A DNA stretch of 64,000 nucleotides from Novosphingopyxis baekryungensis DSM 16222 (GTDB lineage: Bacteria > Pseudomonadota > Alphaproteobacteria > Sphingomonadales > Sphingomonadaceae), in assembly GCF_000420305.1 (NCBI RefSeq), contig NZ_ATUR01000002.1:496001-560000 (forward strand), in the 5' to 3' direction. A program made the position numbers and the translations under genes. Under the pieces are notes generated by a model, which saw nothing but the letters and a program-made list of their open reading frames with translations, had not been told where the DNA came from and made no database searches. Below, in pieces: positions 9,249 through 19,188 of this stretch (position 1 is its first letter; the number at the start of each line of letters is the position of its first letter).

Positions 9249-10619
9249 ATGGCCAAACCGAAAAAACGCTATGTCTGCCAGGCCTGTGGGTCGGTATCCC
9301 CGCGCTGGCAGGGGCAATGCGGCGATTGCAAGGAATGGAACAGCCTGGTCGAGGATGCGGGCGAAACCGTGTTCGCGCAAAAGCATGATCTGCAGCGCGG
9401 GGGCCGCTCGATCGATCTGTCTCCACTCGATAGCGAAGTGCCATTGCCGCCGCGCCGGTCCACCGGCATTGCCGAGTTCGATCTGGCGCTGGGCGGCGGG
9501 ATCGTGGCGGGATCGGCCATCCTTCTGGGCGGCGATCCGGGCATCGGCAAGTCCACGCTGCTGCTGCAGGCGGCGGCCAAGCTGGCGCATGAGGGGCTGT
9601 CGGTCGTCTATATTTCGGGTGAGGAAGCGTCCGATCAGGTGCGGCTGAGGGCGCGCAGGCTGGGGCTCGGCAAGGCGCCGGTGCAGCTCGCGTCGGCCAC
9701 ATCCGTGCGCGATATTCTGACGACCTTGGGGGAGGGCGAGCCCCCCGCGCTGCTCATCATCGATTCGATCCAGACCATGCATTCGGATCTGATCGAAGGC
9801 GCGCCGGGCACCGTCAGCCAGGTCCGCGCCAGCGCGCAGGAGCTGATCCGCTTTGCCAAATTGCGCGGTACGGCGATGTTTCTGGTCGGCCATGTCACGA
9901 AGGACGGCAATATCGCCGGGCCGCGCGTGCTCGAGCATATGGTCGATTGCGTGCTGAGCTTCGAGGGCGAGCGCAGCCATCAATATCGCATCCTACGCGC
10001 GATCAAGAACCGCTTCGGCGGCACCGACGAGATCGGTGTGTTCGCGATGGAAGAGGAAGGGTTGAGCGAGGTCAGTAATCCGTCTGCGCTGTTTCTGACG
10101 GACCGCAGCGAGGCGCTGACCGGGGCCACGGTATTTCCGGCGCTGGAGGGCACGCGGCCCGTTCTGGTGGAGATCCAGGCGCTGACGGTGCGGCTGTCCA
10201 GCGGGGCCACGCCGCGCCGCTCGGTCGTCGGCTGGGACAGTGGGCGGCTGGCGATGATCCTGGCGGTGCTGGAGGCGCGCTGCGGCCTGAGTTTCTCCAC
10301 GGCGGAAGTCTATCTGAACATTGCGGGCGGCTATCGCATTTCCGATCCGGCGGCCGATCTGGCGGTGGCGGCGGCGCTGGTTTCGGCGCTGTCCGAGCGG
10401 CCTTTGCCGGGCGGTGCGGTGCTGTTCGGCGAAGTATCGCTGTCCGGCGAAATCCGCCCCGTCGCGCATGGTGCGCTGCGGCTGCGCGAGGCCAAGAAGC
10501 TGGGCTTCGATGAAGCGATGGTGCCGTCTTCTCTCAAGGAGAAGGGCGACGGGCTGAAGCTCACCAGCTTCGCCACGCTCGGCAAGCTGGTGGAGCATAT
10601 GCTGGGCGGGGCGGACTGA
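9249..10619 (+). CDS. radA: DNA repair protein RadA
   Basis: RecA-like ATPase that promotes branch migration during recombination repair. Starting at the ATG at 9249 gives 456 residues, the usual size. The N-terminal zinc finger is complete (Cys 10, 13, 24, 27), the Walker A motif is GDPGIGKST (about 95-103), and the RadA-specific KNRFG and the C-terminal Lon-like domain are present. In-frame codons from 9192 precede this start but do not look like RadA. It begins a compact run of rightward genes with cvpA, an IscU-like gene and a Kef antiporter. Confidence 0.96.
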   Translation: MAKPKKRYVCQACGSVSPRWQGQCGDCKEWNSLVEDAGETVFAQKHDLQRGGRSIDLSPLDSEVPLPPRRSTGIAEFDLALGGGIVAGSAILLGGDPGIGKSTLLLQAAAKLAHEGLSVVYISGEEASDQVRLRARRLGLGKAPVQLASATSVRDILTTLGEGEPPALLIIDSIQTMHSDLIEGAPGTVSQVRASAQELIRFAKLRGTAMFLVGHVTKDGNIAGPRVLEHMVDCVLSFEGERSHQYRILRAIKNRFGGTDEIGVFAMEEEGLSEVSNPSALFLTDRSEALTGATVFPALEGTRPVLVEIQALTVRLSSGATPRRSVVGWDSGRLAMILAVLEARCGLSFSTAEVYLNIAGGYRISDPAADLAVAAALVSALSERPLPGGAVLFGEVSLSGEIRPVAHGALRLREAKKLGFDEAMVPSSLKEKGDGLKLTSFATLGKLVEHMLGGAD

Positions 10620-10694
10620 CGCGCTTTGAAATTTGCGCGCGCATTGTCGCGCGCCCGCTTCCCCCACAGGCAAAACTCCCCTAATCGGCTGCGC

Positions 10695-11216
10695 ATGACG
10701 GCCTTCGATATCATTGTTCTGGCGCTGCTCGGCGGCGGCGCGGTCATGGGCTTCATGCGCGGCTTCGTGCAGGAGGTGCTGTCGCTGATCGCTTGGGTGC
10801 TGATCGTCTTTGCCGTGCGCTTTGGCCATGCGCCGTTGACCGAATTTCTGATCGAGCCGATCGGCACGCGGGCGGGGGCCGCCACGCTGGCCTTTGTGGC
10901 GATTGTGATCGTGATCTATGCGGGCGGGAAGGCGATATCCCGGTCCATCGGATCGCGGATGCGCAAATCGGTTCTGGGCCCGGTGGACCGTGTGTTGGGC
11001 TTCGGCTTCGGCGCGGTGAAGGGCCTGATTCTCGCCGCGCTGCTGTTCCTTTTCCTGCTGTTCCTGTTCGAGACCATGATGGGCGAGGGCGCGGCGCGGC
11101 CGGAATGGCTGACCGATTCGCGCACCTATCCGCTGATGAACGCAACCGGCGAGGCTCTCAGCGAATTTCTGCCAAGGCCCGATGAATCCGCCGATGCCGA
11201 GGAGTCTGCCGCATGA
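10695..11216 (+). CDS. cvpA: CvpA family membrane protein
   Basis: A 173-residue inner-membrane protein of the CvpA family, linked in enterobacteria to colicin V export and envelope homeostasis. Four hydrophobic segments are visible. The N-terminus (MTAFDIIVLALLGGGAVMGF) is typical. A longer in-frame version from 10626 has no membrane character, so the ATG at 10695 is preferred. It lies 75 bases after radA and overlaps the next gene by four bases. Confidence 0.9.
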   Translation: MTAFDIIVLALLGGGAVMGFMRGFVQEVLSLIAWVLIVFAVRFGHAPLTEFLIEPIGTRAGAATLAFVAIVIVIYAGGKAISRSIGSRMRKSVLGPVDRVLGFGFGAVKGLILAALLFLFLLFLFETMMGEGAARPEWLTDSRTYPLMNATGEALSEFLPRPDESADAEESAA

Positions 11217-11668
11217 GCGCGGCCACGCTGTACAACCGCGATATTCTGCGGCTCGCGGCCTCGCTGGAGCATGGCGCCGCCTTGCCGCCGCCCGCCGGGT
11301 ATGCGGAGCGGCGGTCCGCCACCTGCGGCAGCCGGGTAACCCTGTGGGTGCGCCGGGCCGGGGACGCACGGATCGCCGATATCAGTGCAGACATTGCCTC
11401 CTGCGCTCTGGGCCAGGCATCCGCCGCCATCCTGCTGCGCGAAGCCGTGGGATTGTCAGAAGAAACTGTTGGCGCGGCGCGCGATCGCATGACGGACTAT
11501 CTGCGAGGTATCGATAACGTGCCTCCGTTCGACGATGCCGCGTTATTCGGTCCGGCACGGGAATATCCCGCGCGGTATCCCGCTATTCTGCTGCCTTATG
11601 ATACGCTGCTTGCCGCGCTGGCAGACGAGCGCGCATCTGTATCCTCCGGTGAAAGGACCGCCCCGTGA
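11213..11668 (+). CDS. IscU/NifU-like iron-sulfur scaffold protein lacking the third cysteine
   Basis: A 151-residue protein of the IscU/NifU N-terminal fold, which builds Fe-S clusters on three conserved Cys. Two are visible (ATCGS and SCALGQAS). At the usual third position (RxxCxxLxW in classical IscU) the sequence reads RYPAILLPY, with Ala in place of Cys. It may be a subfamily with changed chemistry or a cluster-carrier role. It is translationally coupled to cvpA upstream and to the antiporter downstream (four-base overlaps on both sides). Confidence 0.75.
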   Translation: MSAATLYNRDILRLAASLEHGAALPPPAGYAERRSATCGSRVTLWVRRAGDARIADISADIASCALGQASAAILLREAVGLSEETVGAARDRMTDYLRGIDNVPPFDDAALFGPAREYPARYPAILLPYDTLLAALADERASVSSGERTAP

Positions 11669-13449
11669 ACGAGGTGCATGTCGCAGCCGATGCCATGCTC
11701 AACGGCGTCTTCCTGCTGGGCGCGGCCTTGATCTTTGTGCTGCTGTTCCGGCGTCTCGGGCTAGGCGCGGTGCTGGGCTATCTGGTCGGCGGCATGTTGA
11801 TCGGCCCGCAGATGCTGGGCCTGGTGGGCGATGCGGATCTGATCCTGAGCTTTGCCGAAATCGGCATCATCCTGCTGCTGTTCCTCGTCGGGCTGGAGCT
11901 GTCGCCCAGCCGTCTGTGGCGGATGCGGCGCGATATCTTTGCACTTGGATCGGCGCAGGTCATCATGTGCGGCCTGTCGCTGTTTGCACTGATCCTATGG
12001 ATCATGGGGTTCACCTGGCAGGCGGCGCTGGTCATCGGTCTGCCGCTGGGCCTCAGTTCCACCGCGCAGGTGCTGCCGCTGCTGCAATCCAAGGGCCGCC
12101 TGAAGACCGAATTCGGGCAAAAGAGCTTTTCCATCCTGCTGTTTCAGGATTTATCGATCGTGCCGCTGCTGACCATCGTGGCGGCCCTGTCGCGTGCACC
12201 AGTCGAAGCTGGCACACCGCAGGGGTTTCAGCTGGTTATCAATGCGGTCATCGGCATCGCCATCCTGATCGCGGCGGGCAAATTCGTGCTGAACCCGGTG
12301 CTCGCGCTGGTCGGGCGCGTGTCGGAGCGTGAGCTGTTCGTGGTCGCGGGGCTGTTCGCGGTCTGCGCCAGCGCCGCGCTGATGGAATATCTGGGCCTTT
12401 CGCCCGCGCTCGGTGCGTTCATCGCCGGCGTCATGCTGGCCGAATCGCCTTATCGGCATGAGCTGGAGGCCGATGTGGATCCGTTCCGCTCGATCCTTCT
12501 GGGGCTGTTCTTTCTGGCGGTGGGCATGATGCTGGACCTGTCCGTGGTGGCGGCCAATCCGTTGCTGATCATCGGCCTGGCGGCGCTGCTGGTCACGGTG
12601 AAGGCGGGCATCATCTACATTCTTGCGCGCCTGTTCGGGCTTGGCAATTCGCCGGCGTTCATCATGGCGCTGCTGCTGAGCCAGGGCGGCGAATTCGGCT
12701 TCGTGCTGTTCAGCGAGGCCGAACGCGCCTTGCTGATCGAACCGGCCGCATCCAGTCTGTTCGGCGCGGTGATCACGCTGTCGATGGCAACCACGCCGTT
12801 CCTGATGATCCTGGCGGGCAAGGTCGCGACCAAGCGCACCCGCAGCGAGGCTGAATTGGATGATCCAGAAGCCTCGCCCGTAACCTCGGTCATCGTCGTG
12901 GGCCATGGCCGTTTTGGCCAGACCGCCGCGCAGATCATCCAGGCATCCGGGCGCGATGTGACGATCATCGATATCAAGCCGGATCAGATCGATTTGTCCG
13001 GCGAGTTCGGACGTAAAATTTTCTATGGGGATGGCACGCGGGTGGATCTGTTGCGCCGGGCCGGCGCGGCGGAGGCCAGCGCCATCCTGTTCTGCATGGA
13101 TGACCGGGCACTGGACGCCGATGCGCTGGTGCCGATCCAGGAAACCTTCCCCAAGACCAAGCTGTTCGTGCGTGCCTATGACCGGCGCCAGTCGCTGGCG
13201 CTGCAGCCGGCCCGCGGGGTCAAGATCCGGCGCGAGGTGCTGGAAAGCTCGATCTGCCTGGCGCGCGATGCGCTGGAATCGCTGGACTGCGATGCGGACA
13301 AGATCGACCGTGTGGTGGAGGAATATCGACGGCGGGATCTGGAGCGAATGCGCATGCAACGCGAATCCGGCGATCTTCATGCCGGATCGCATATGAGCTT
13401 TGGCGGCGAGGATTCAGCCCATTTCGATCCGCGAAAGGTGCAGGGCTAG
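11665..13449 (+). CDS. Kef-type monovalent cation:proton antiporter (CPA2)
   Basis: Inner-membrane K+ (or Na+)/H+ antiporter, 594 residues. About 12 membrane segments fill the first 390 residues. A cytosolic TrkA-N domain follows with the nucleotide-binding motif VVGHGRFGQ (about residue 412) and the downstream IDIKPD. The remaining C-terminus is charged. The start is GTG at 11665, inside the stop of the previous gene and preceded by GAAAGGA. The family regulates cytoplasmic pH and K+ under electrophile stress. The ion cannot be set from sequence. Confidence 0.9.
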   Translation: MNEVHVAADAMLNGVFLLGAALIFVLLFRRLGLGAVLGYLVGGMLIGPQMLGLVGDADLILSFAEIGIILLLFLVGLELSPSRLWRMRRDIFALGSAQVIMCGLSLFALILWIMGFTWQAALVIGLPLGLSSTAQVLPLLQSKGRLKTEFGQKSFSILLFQDLSIVPLLTIVAALSRAPVEAGTPQGFQLVINAVIGIAILIAAGKFVLNPVLALVGRVSERELFVVAGLFAVCASAALMEYLGLSPALGAFIAGVMLAESPYRHELEADVDPFRSILLGLFFLAVGMMLDLSVVAANPLLIIGLAALLVTVKAGIIYILARLFGLGNSPAFIMALLLSQGGEFGFVLFSEAERALLIEPAASSLFGAVITLSMATTPFLMILAGKVATKRTRSEAELDDPEASPVTSVIVVGHGRFGQTAAQIIQASGRDVTIIDIKPDQIDLSGEFGRKIFYGDGTRVDLLRRAGAAEASAILFCMDDRALDADALVPIQETFPKTKLFVRAYDRRQSLALQPARGVKIRREVLESSICLARDALESLDCDADKIDRVVEEYRRRDLERMRMQRESGDLHAGSHMSFGGEDSAHFDPRKVQG

Positions 13450-13483
13450 GCCAGGGTCACGCACAGGCCGAACGAGGCCGCGT

Positions 13484-14590
13484 TCAGCGCGCCCGCTCTG
13501 CGTCCAGAAACCGGGCTACATCGTTCAGGTCGACATTCTTGGCGAGCCATGTCTGCCCGATGCCGCGTGCCAGCAGGAAGGGCAGGGTGCCGCCAGCCAT
13601 CTTCTTGTCGTGGCGCATATGGTCGACCAGCGTCGCACCATCGGTGTCGCTGTCCGCCTCCAGCAGCGTGACCGGCAGCGCGCTGGCGGACAGCAGCGCG
13701 GCGGCGCGCTGCGCATCCTCTGCCGGGCACTCCCCACGGTGGACCGAATAGCGAAAAGCCAGCGCCATGCCGGCGGCGACTGCTTCTCCGTGCAGCAGCC
13801 GTTTGGAAAAACCGGTCTCGGCTTCCAGGGCGTGCCCGAATGTATGCCCGAGGTTCAATAACGCCCGCACGCCGGTCGTCTCGCGCTCGTCCTCGGCCAC
13901 GATCCGGGCCTTGGCGCGCACGGCTTTCTCGATGGCTGTCTGACGAATGGCGAGATCGCCGGCAAAGAAAGCGGCGCGGTTGTCCTCGCACCAGGCAAAG
14001 AAGTCTGCATCGTCGATCAGGCCATATTTGACGACTTCCGCCCAGCCGGCGCGCAGTTCTCGCGCAGGGAGGGTGGCCAGTACCTTGGGGTCGATTAGCA
14101 CGAAGGCGGGCTGGTGGAATGCGCCGACCAGATTCTTGCCCGCACCGGTGTTGATCGCAGTCTTGCCGCCCACGCTGCTATCGACCTGCGCCAGCAAGCT
14201 GGTGGGGAGCTGCACGAAATTGCAGCCGCGCTTGGCGATGGCGGCGGCAAATCCGGTCAGATCGCCGACCACGCCGCCGCCCAGCGCCAGAATATGATCG
14301 CCGCGCTCCACGCCGCGATCGAGCAGCCAGTCGAGCAGCCGTTCCAGCCAGGTCCAACTCTTGGCGCCTTCGCCCTGCGGCACGGTAAACAGATCGAGCG
14401 TGATATCGCAGGCGGCCAGACCCTGTTTCAGCGGTTCCAGCCAATGCGCGGCCACGCCCTCATCGGTCACGCCGATCAGTCGGCCAGCGCGGGCATAGCC
14501 TGCCAGATGCGTGCCGATATCATCGAATGCGCCGGGCGCGATCAGGATGTCATAGGGCGCGCCCGCCAGATCGACCGAGACCCGGGTCAT
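13484..14590 (-). CDS. aroB: 3-dehydroquinate synthase
   Basis: Second enzyme of the shikimate pathway: converts DAHP to 3-dehydroquinate with NAD+ and a divalent metal. It is 368 residues. The NAD-binding GGGVVGDLTGFAAA stretch and the lysine-containing SSVGGKTAIN are clear, as are the metal-ligand regions (LNLGHTFGHALE). The start overlaps the aroK stop by four bases, so the two enzymes are made from one mRNA. It converges with the antiporter gene. Confidence 0.97.
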   Translation of the reverse strand: MTRVSVDLAGAPYDILIAPGAFDDIGTHLAGYARAGRLIGVTDEGVAAHWLEPLKQGLAACDITLDLFTVPQGEGAKSWTWLERLLDWLLDRGVERGDHILALGGGVVGDLTGFAAAIAKRGCNFVQLPTSLLAQVDSSVGGKTAINTGAGKNLVGAFHQPAFVLIDPKVLATLPARELRAGWAEVVKYGLIDDADFFAWCEDNRAAFFAGDLAIRQTAIEKAVRAKARIVAEDERETTGVRALLNLGHTFGHALEAETGFSKRLLHGEAVAAGMALAFRYSVHRGECPAEDAQRAAALLSASALPVTLLEADSDTDGATLVDHMRHDKKMAGGTLPFLLARGIGQTWLAKNVDLNDVARFLDAERAR

Positions 14591-15138
14591 GCCGCGATCG
14601 CCTGCAAAACGGCGCCGACCGTGCGGTCATGGGGCGCGTTTTCGCTCTGCACATGATGATCGGCCTGCGCATAGAAATCGCGCCTTTTTGCCATGAGCTC
14701 GGTCAGCACCTGCGCAGGATCCCGCCCCTGCAGCAAGGGCCGGGTGCCACGGCGGCCGACCCGCTCCACCAGAGTCTCGATGGGGGCATCGAGCCAGATC
14801 GAGACGCCCCGCGCCAGGATGAGCGCGCGGGTCTCATCATCGCAAAAGGCCCCGCCGCCGGTGGCAATGACGATCCGGTCGCGCTCCATCAGCCGTGCGA
14901 TCACGCGCCGTTCCCCATCGCGAAAATAGGGCTCGCCATAGCTTTCGAAAATTTCCGTCACGCTCATATTGGCTGCCAGTTCTATTTCCTCGTCCGCATC
15001 CGCGAAATCATAATGCAGCCGCGTGGCCAGCCGCCGCCCAATCGTGGATTTGCCCACGCCCATCATGCCGACGAGCACGATGGGCTGATGGGGGCGCGGC
15101 ACCGGTCTTGCGGTTGCAGGGGCATCATTCGAAAGCAT
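14587..15138 (-). CDS. aroK: Shikimate kinase
   Basis: Phosphorylates shikimate at C3 using ATP. Starting at the ATG at 15138 gives 183 residues. The Walker A loop GMMGVGKST, the shikimate-binding DADEEIE, and FRDGERRVI and ATGGGAF follow in family order. In-frame codons continue far upstream on the same strand, but they overlap a divergent gene and do not look like AroK. First gene of the aroK-aroB pair. Confidence 0.96.
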   Translation of the reverse strand: MLSNDAPATARPVPRPHQPIVLVGMMGVGKSTIGRRLATRLHYDFADADEEIELAANMSVTEIFESYGEPYFRDGERRVIARLMERDRIVIATGGGAFCDDETRALILARGVSIWLDAPIETLVERVGRRGTRPLLQGRDPAQVLTELMAKRRDFYAQADHHVQSENAPHDRTVGAVLQAIAA

Positions 15139-15186
15139 TGCAGCCCCGGCTATAGATCGGCTAGGCGCTGGGCAAAGCTTTTTGGG

Positions 15187-15360
15187 ATGATCATGCAATA
15201 TAGAAGCAGACGTGAGCGCGCCGCAGGCCGCATGAAACTGGTCGCCATTCTGGCCGTGGCCGCCGTAATCGGGCTTCTGGCCTGGTTCTGGTCCATGGGC
15301 GGCGAACAGCCGGTGACGATGATGAACGAGCCTGTCACCACCGCGCAGCAAGACGGCTGA
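15187..15360 (+). CDS. Small single-span membrane protein
   Basis: A 57-residue reading frame. A basic start (MIMQYRSRRERAAGR) leads into one hydrophobic helix (KLVAILAVAAVIGLLAWF) and a short polar tail. Its stop lies two bases before the ATG of the next gene, which suggests translational coupling. An ATG at 15232 would give a 42-residue version. No family is recognised. The membrane helix and the coupling make it more likely real than chance. Confidence 0.5.
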   Translation: MIMQYRSRRERAAGRMKLVAILAVAAVIGLLAWFWSMGGEQPVTMMNEPVTTAQQDG

Positions 15361-15362
15361 CG

Positions 15363-17201
15363 ATGCGCAGGGCGGCAAAATGGACGGCGCTGGCCGCTGC
15401 GACCAGTCTTGGTGCCGTTGCGCTATCGACCATGCCGGCCCTGGGGCAGCAGCAAGAGGGCCCGGAATCGCTGCTTCCGCCCGGTTTCGGCAGCCCTCCG
15501 CCGCCACCCGCACCGGCCCCGCCGCCGCCGCCTTCCGGCGCATCGACCCCGCGCGCCAATCCCGGCTCCGCGCCCGCCGCGACCACACCGTTGACGCCGC
15601 CGCCCCCGCCATCATCGACGCCATCGGCGGCGCCCCCGGCACCGTCTCCGGCCCCGCCGCCGGAAGAGGACGTGCTGGATCCCGACGATTTCCAGATCAA
15701 ATACGACATTCCGCCGGAACAGCGCCGGTCGCTCGATCAGATCGGCTTTCTGAGTGAGCGGGAAGGTGGATTGCCCGTGGATGCCTATGGCCGCACGGGC
15801 GGCGCATTTCTGAACGGTCTGGTGCGGCGCACGCGCGGGCCGCTCATATCGCGCTGGGGCACGATCATGGCCCGGCGCGCGCTGGTCAGCCGAACGCTGA
15901 CGCCGGAGAATGTGAACGGTGCAGACTGGGCCGCAGCCCGTGCCTGGCTGCTGCTGCGAATGGGGGAGACGGTTGGCGCGCGCACGCTGGTGCAGCAGAT
16001 CGATGCCGCCGACTATACCAACCGACTATATGAAGTGGCCATGCCGGTGTTCATGGCGTCCGCCGATCCGGCCGGACTATGTTCGGTGGCCGATGCAGCC
16101 ACGCAGGCGCTGAAGAGCAATGAGTGGCGCACCGCCCGTGCGATCTGCGCGGGTCTATCCGGGGAACAGGGCCGGGCAAGCGCGCTGCTGACCGAGACGC
16201 GGCGGCGCGGTTGGGCCAGCGGGGTGGATTATCTGCTCGCCCAGAAAATCATCGGCGCCGGCTTCAACGGTCGCCGCGCCGTGACCATCGAATGGGATGA
16301 CGTGCAGGGGCTCAACGCCTGGCGCTATGGACTGGCCGTGGCCACGGGCGTGGAGCCGCCCAGCAACCTGTACAATGGCTATGGGCGGCAGGTGAGCGGC
16401 TGGCGCGTGCTGTCTGCCGCGCTGCCTGTGCCATCGCGCATTCAGGCCGCCGACGGGGCTGCCGCGCTCGGCACGATCAGCAACGCGGCGATGGTCGATC
16501 TCTATGCGCAGGCTTATGGCGATGATGATGTCGGGGACGATATCGCGGCGCGTGTATCGCTTCTGGAAACCGCCTATGCCGGGCGCAACCAGTCGCGCCG
16601 AATGGGCGCCCTGCGCGACATCTGGGCGCGCGGAGACGATGACGCCGCCTATTCCATGCTGGTGCTCACCGCGCGCGCCGCCGCGCTGATCCGCCCCGCC
16701 GAAGACCTGAACGACGATGCGAGCAATCTGATTGCCGCGATGCTGACCGCCGGGCTCGATACGCAGGCCGATAGCTGGGGGACGATCGTTGACGAAGGAA
16801 GCCTCGGCTGGGCGCTGCTGGCCGTTGGTTCTCCGCGAAGCCGGTCATTCGATGCCGGCACGATCGAGGGATTTGCGGACGCGTCCGGGCGGCAGAAGGG
16901 CCGTCTGCTGGCTGCCGGTCTGGCCGGGCTGCAGCGGCTGTCTGCCGATGAGCGCAGCGATATCGAAGAACGGCTGGGTTTCAGCCTGAGCCCGCAAAAT
17001 GTCTGGACGCGCGCCATCGATGGCGCGGCGCGGCGCGGTGAGCAGGGGACGGTATCCTTGCTGGCGGCGGCTGGATTGCAGGGTTCCGGCTGGTCCGCCA
17101 TGCCCGCGGCGCAGCTCTTTCATATCGTGAGCGCATTGCGGCAGGTGGGCATGGAGGCCGAGGCGCGCATGATTGCCGCCGAAGCCGTCACGCGTGGCTG
17201 A
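15363..17201 (+). CDS. Secreted or periplasmic protein with proline-rich N-terminus, function unknown
   Basis: A 612-residue protein with a signal peptide (cleavage likely after PALG near residue 29), then about 75 residues dominated by Pro, Ala and Ser. A helical, Ala/Leu-rich body follows from about residue 110, consistent with alpha-solenoid repeats, although I cannot define a TPR consensus. The Pro-rich stretch may span peptidoglycan. It sits between aroK and xerD with a four-base-class overlap into xerD. No function is assigned. Confidence 0.8.
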   Translation: MRRAAKWTALAAATSLGAVALSTMPALGQQQEGPESLLPPGFGSPPPPPAPAPPPPPSGASTPRANPGSAPAATTPLTPPPPPSSTPSAAPPAPSPAPPPEEDVLDPDDFQIKYDIPPEQRRSLDQIGFLSEREGGLPVDAYGRTGGAFLNGLVRRTRGPLISRWGTIMARRALVSRTLTPENVNGADWAAARAWLLLRMGETVGARTLVQQIDAADYTNRLYEVAMPVFMASADPAGLCSVADAATQALKSNEWRTARAICAGLSGEQGRASALLTETRRRGWASGVDYLLAQKIIGAGFNGRRAVTIEWDDVQGLNAWRYGLAVATGVEPPSNLYNGYGRQVSGWRVLSAALPVPSRIQAADGAAALGTISNAAMVDLYAQAYGDDDVGDDIAARVSLLETAYAGRNQSRRMGALRDIWARGDDDAAYSMLVLTARAAALIRPAEDLNDDASNLIAAMLTAGLDTQADSWGTIVDEGSLGWALLAVGSPRSRSFDAGTIEGFADASGRQKGRLLAAGLAGLQRLSADERSDIEERLGFSLSPQNVWTRAIDGAARRGEQGTVSLLAAAGLQGSGWSAMPAAQLFHIVSALRQVGMEAEARMIAAEAVTRG

Positions 17202-18132
17202 AGCACCGGTCAGCGAAGTTACCGAACAGCGCGATCGCGCGGCGATCGATGCCTTTTTGTCGATGTGCGCTGCCGAACGCGGCCTCGCCGCCAACAGCAT
17301 CGCCGCCTATCGCACCGATCTGATGCAGGCATCCGAGCTGTTGGCTGGCAGGCTGACGGTGGCCGACAGCGAATTGCTGGGCACGCTGGCGGCAGAATGG
17401 CGCGCATTGGCCGCATCGAGCGTTGCGCGCAAATGTTCGGCCCTGCGCCATTTCTACGGCTTCCTGCTGGACGAGAATCTGCGGGAGGATGATCCCTCGC
17501 CCGCCTTGCCCAAGCCCGGCCTGCAGCGGCCTTTGCCCAAAATACTCGAAAAGCAGGACGTCGACCGGCTGTTCACGCAGGCCGAGCAGGCCACTGAAAT
17601 GGAGGGCGCGCCGCCCACAGCCCTGCGCGATCTGGCGCTGCTCGAATTGCTGTACGGCTCCGGTATGCGCGCCACCGAACTGGTTTCGCTGCCGCGCAAT
17701 GCGCTTCGCAGCGACCAGCCCTTTCTGATCTTGAAGGGCAAGGGTGGCAAGGAGCGGCTGGTGCCTTTGTCCGATCGTGCACGGCTGGTGGCGGCGCGGT
17801 GGCGCAATCTGGTCGATAGCGATCAGCCCTGGCTGTTCCCGTCGCGCACGGGCCATATCTCGCGCATTCGCCTTTTCCAGATCGTGCGCGCGCTGGCCGG
17901 AAAGGCGGGGATCGATCCGGCGCGCGTAAGCCCGCATGTGCTGCGCCATGCCTTTGCCACGCATTTGCTCGCGGGCGGCGCGGACCTGAGGGCCCTGCAA
18001 ACCATGCTGGGGCATGCGGATATCGCGACGACGCAGATCTACACCCATGTCGAATCCAGCCATCTCGTGGCGCTGGTGAACGAACGCCACCCCTTGGCAC
18101 GGCGCGCGGGACAGACTAACCGCCAGCCATGA
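17194..18132 (+). CDS. xerD: Tyrosine recombinase XerD
   Basis: Site-specific recombinase that resolves chromosome dimers at dif with XerC. The catalytic set is complete: Arg in GSGMRATEL, Lys in [11 protein letters not shown], His/Arg in [10 protein letters not shown], His in [10 protein letters not shown], and the Tyr nucleophile in QIYTHV. The N-terminal SAM-like DNA-binding domain is present. The start is ambiguous: GTG at 17194 gives 312 residues, and TTG at 17173 would add seven. Both lie within or at the end of the upstream gene. It overlaps accA by four bases. Confidence 0.93.
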   Translation: MAEAPVSEVTEQRDRAAIDAFLSMCAAERGLAANSIAAYRTDLMQASELLAGRLTVADSELLGTLAAEWRALAASSVARKCSALRHFYGFLLDENLREDDPSPALPKPGLQRPLPKILEKQDVDRLFTQAEQATEMEGAPPTALRDLALLELLYGSGMRATELVSLPRNALRSDQPFLILKGKGGKERLVPLSDRARLVAARWRNLVDSDQPWLFPSRTGHISRIRLFQIVRALAGKAGIDPARVSPHVLRHAFATHLLAGGADLRALQTMLGHADIATTQIYTHVESSHLVALVNERHPLARRAGQTNRQP

Positions 18133-19073
18133 CGAGCTATCTTGAATTCGAAAAACCCATTGCGGAACTGGAATCGCGCATCGCCGATTTGCGAGAGACG
18201 GCGAATGGTGAAATCAATATCGATGCCGAAGTCGCCAAGCTTCAGGACAAGGTCGATAGGCAAATCCGCGCGGTCTATGGCAAGCTGACCCCGTGGCAGA
18301 AGACGATGGTCGCGCGTCATCCAGAGCGCCCCCATTTCAAGCATTATGTCGCCGGACTGTTCGATGAGTTCGTGCCGTTGGCCGGTGACCGGGCCTTTGG
18401 CGACGATCAGGCGATCCTGGGCGGATTTGCCCGCAAGGGCGATACGCGGCTGATGGTGATCGGGCATGAAAAAGGGGACGATACCCAGTCCCGCCTGAAG
18501 CATAATTTCGGCATGGGTAAACCGGAAGGGTATCGCAAGGCGATCCGCCTGATGGACCTGGCCGATCGATTCGGCCTGCCGGTGGTGACCCTGATCGATA
18601 CCGCGGGCGCTTTCCCGGGCATTCAGGCCGAGGAACGGGGCCAGGCGGAAGCGATTGCACGGTCGACCGAACATTGCCTCGCGCTCGGCGTGCCACTGGT
18701 GGCCATGGTGCTGGGCGAAGGCGGATCGGGCGGCGCGGTGGCGCTCGCTGCGGCGGACAGGGTGTTGATGATGGAGCATGCCGTCTATTCAGTCATCTCG
18801 CCGGAAGGCTGCGCCTCGATCCTGTGGCGGACGGGCGACAAGGCGGACGAAGCGGCTGCGGCGATGCGGATCACCGCGTCCGATCTGAAATCGCTGGGTG
18901 TGGTCGATCAGGTGATCGAGGAGCCGCTGGGCGGCGCGCACCGCGATCATGCCGGCACTATCGCCAATATCGGCGAGGCACTGTTCTCGTCACTCGGCGC
19001 GTTGGACGGGATTGCGCCAGCCGATCTGCGTACCCGGCGGCAGGACAAATATCTGCGTATCGGCGTGGTCTGA
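18129..19073 (+). CDS. accA: Acetyl-CoA carboxylase carboxyltransferase subunit alpha
   Basis: Alpha half of the carboxyltransferase that makes malonyl-CoA, the first committed step of fatty-acid synthesis. It is 314 residues, the normal size. Characteristic stretches include [30 protein letters not shown] and the oxyanion-hole [11 protein letters not shown]. The ATG sits in the xerD stop (ATGA). The partner accD is not in the window. Confidence 0.97.
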   Translation: MTSYLEFEKPIAELESRIADLRETANGEINIDAEVAKLQDKVDRQIRAVYGKLTPWQKTMVARHPERPHFKHYVAGLFDEFVPLAGDRAFGDDQAILGGFARKGDTRLMVIGHEKGDDTQSRLKHNFGMGKPEGYRKAIRLMDLADRFGLPVVTLIDTAGAFPGIQAEERGQAEAIARSTEHCLALGVPLVAMVLGEGGSGGAVALAAADRVLMMEHAVYSVISPEGCASILWRTGDKADEAAAAMRITASDLKSLGVVDQVIEEPLGGAHRDHAGTIANIGEALFSSLGALDGIAPADLRTRRQDKYLRIGVV

Positions 19074-19188
19074 CCATATCCCGCCACGCTTCCGGCCTTG
19101 CCAGAGCGATAGAAGAGTCGAGCGAGCTGGTCTGCTACGACAGGCGCAACCTGTTACGGTTAGGGAACGTTTTTGCGTGCCATGCCGT

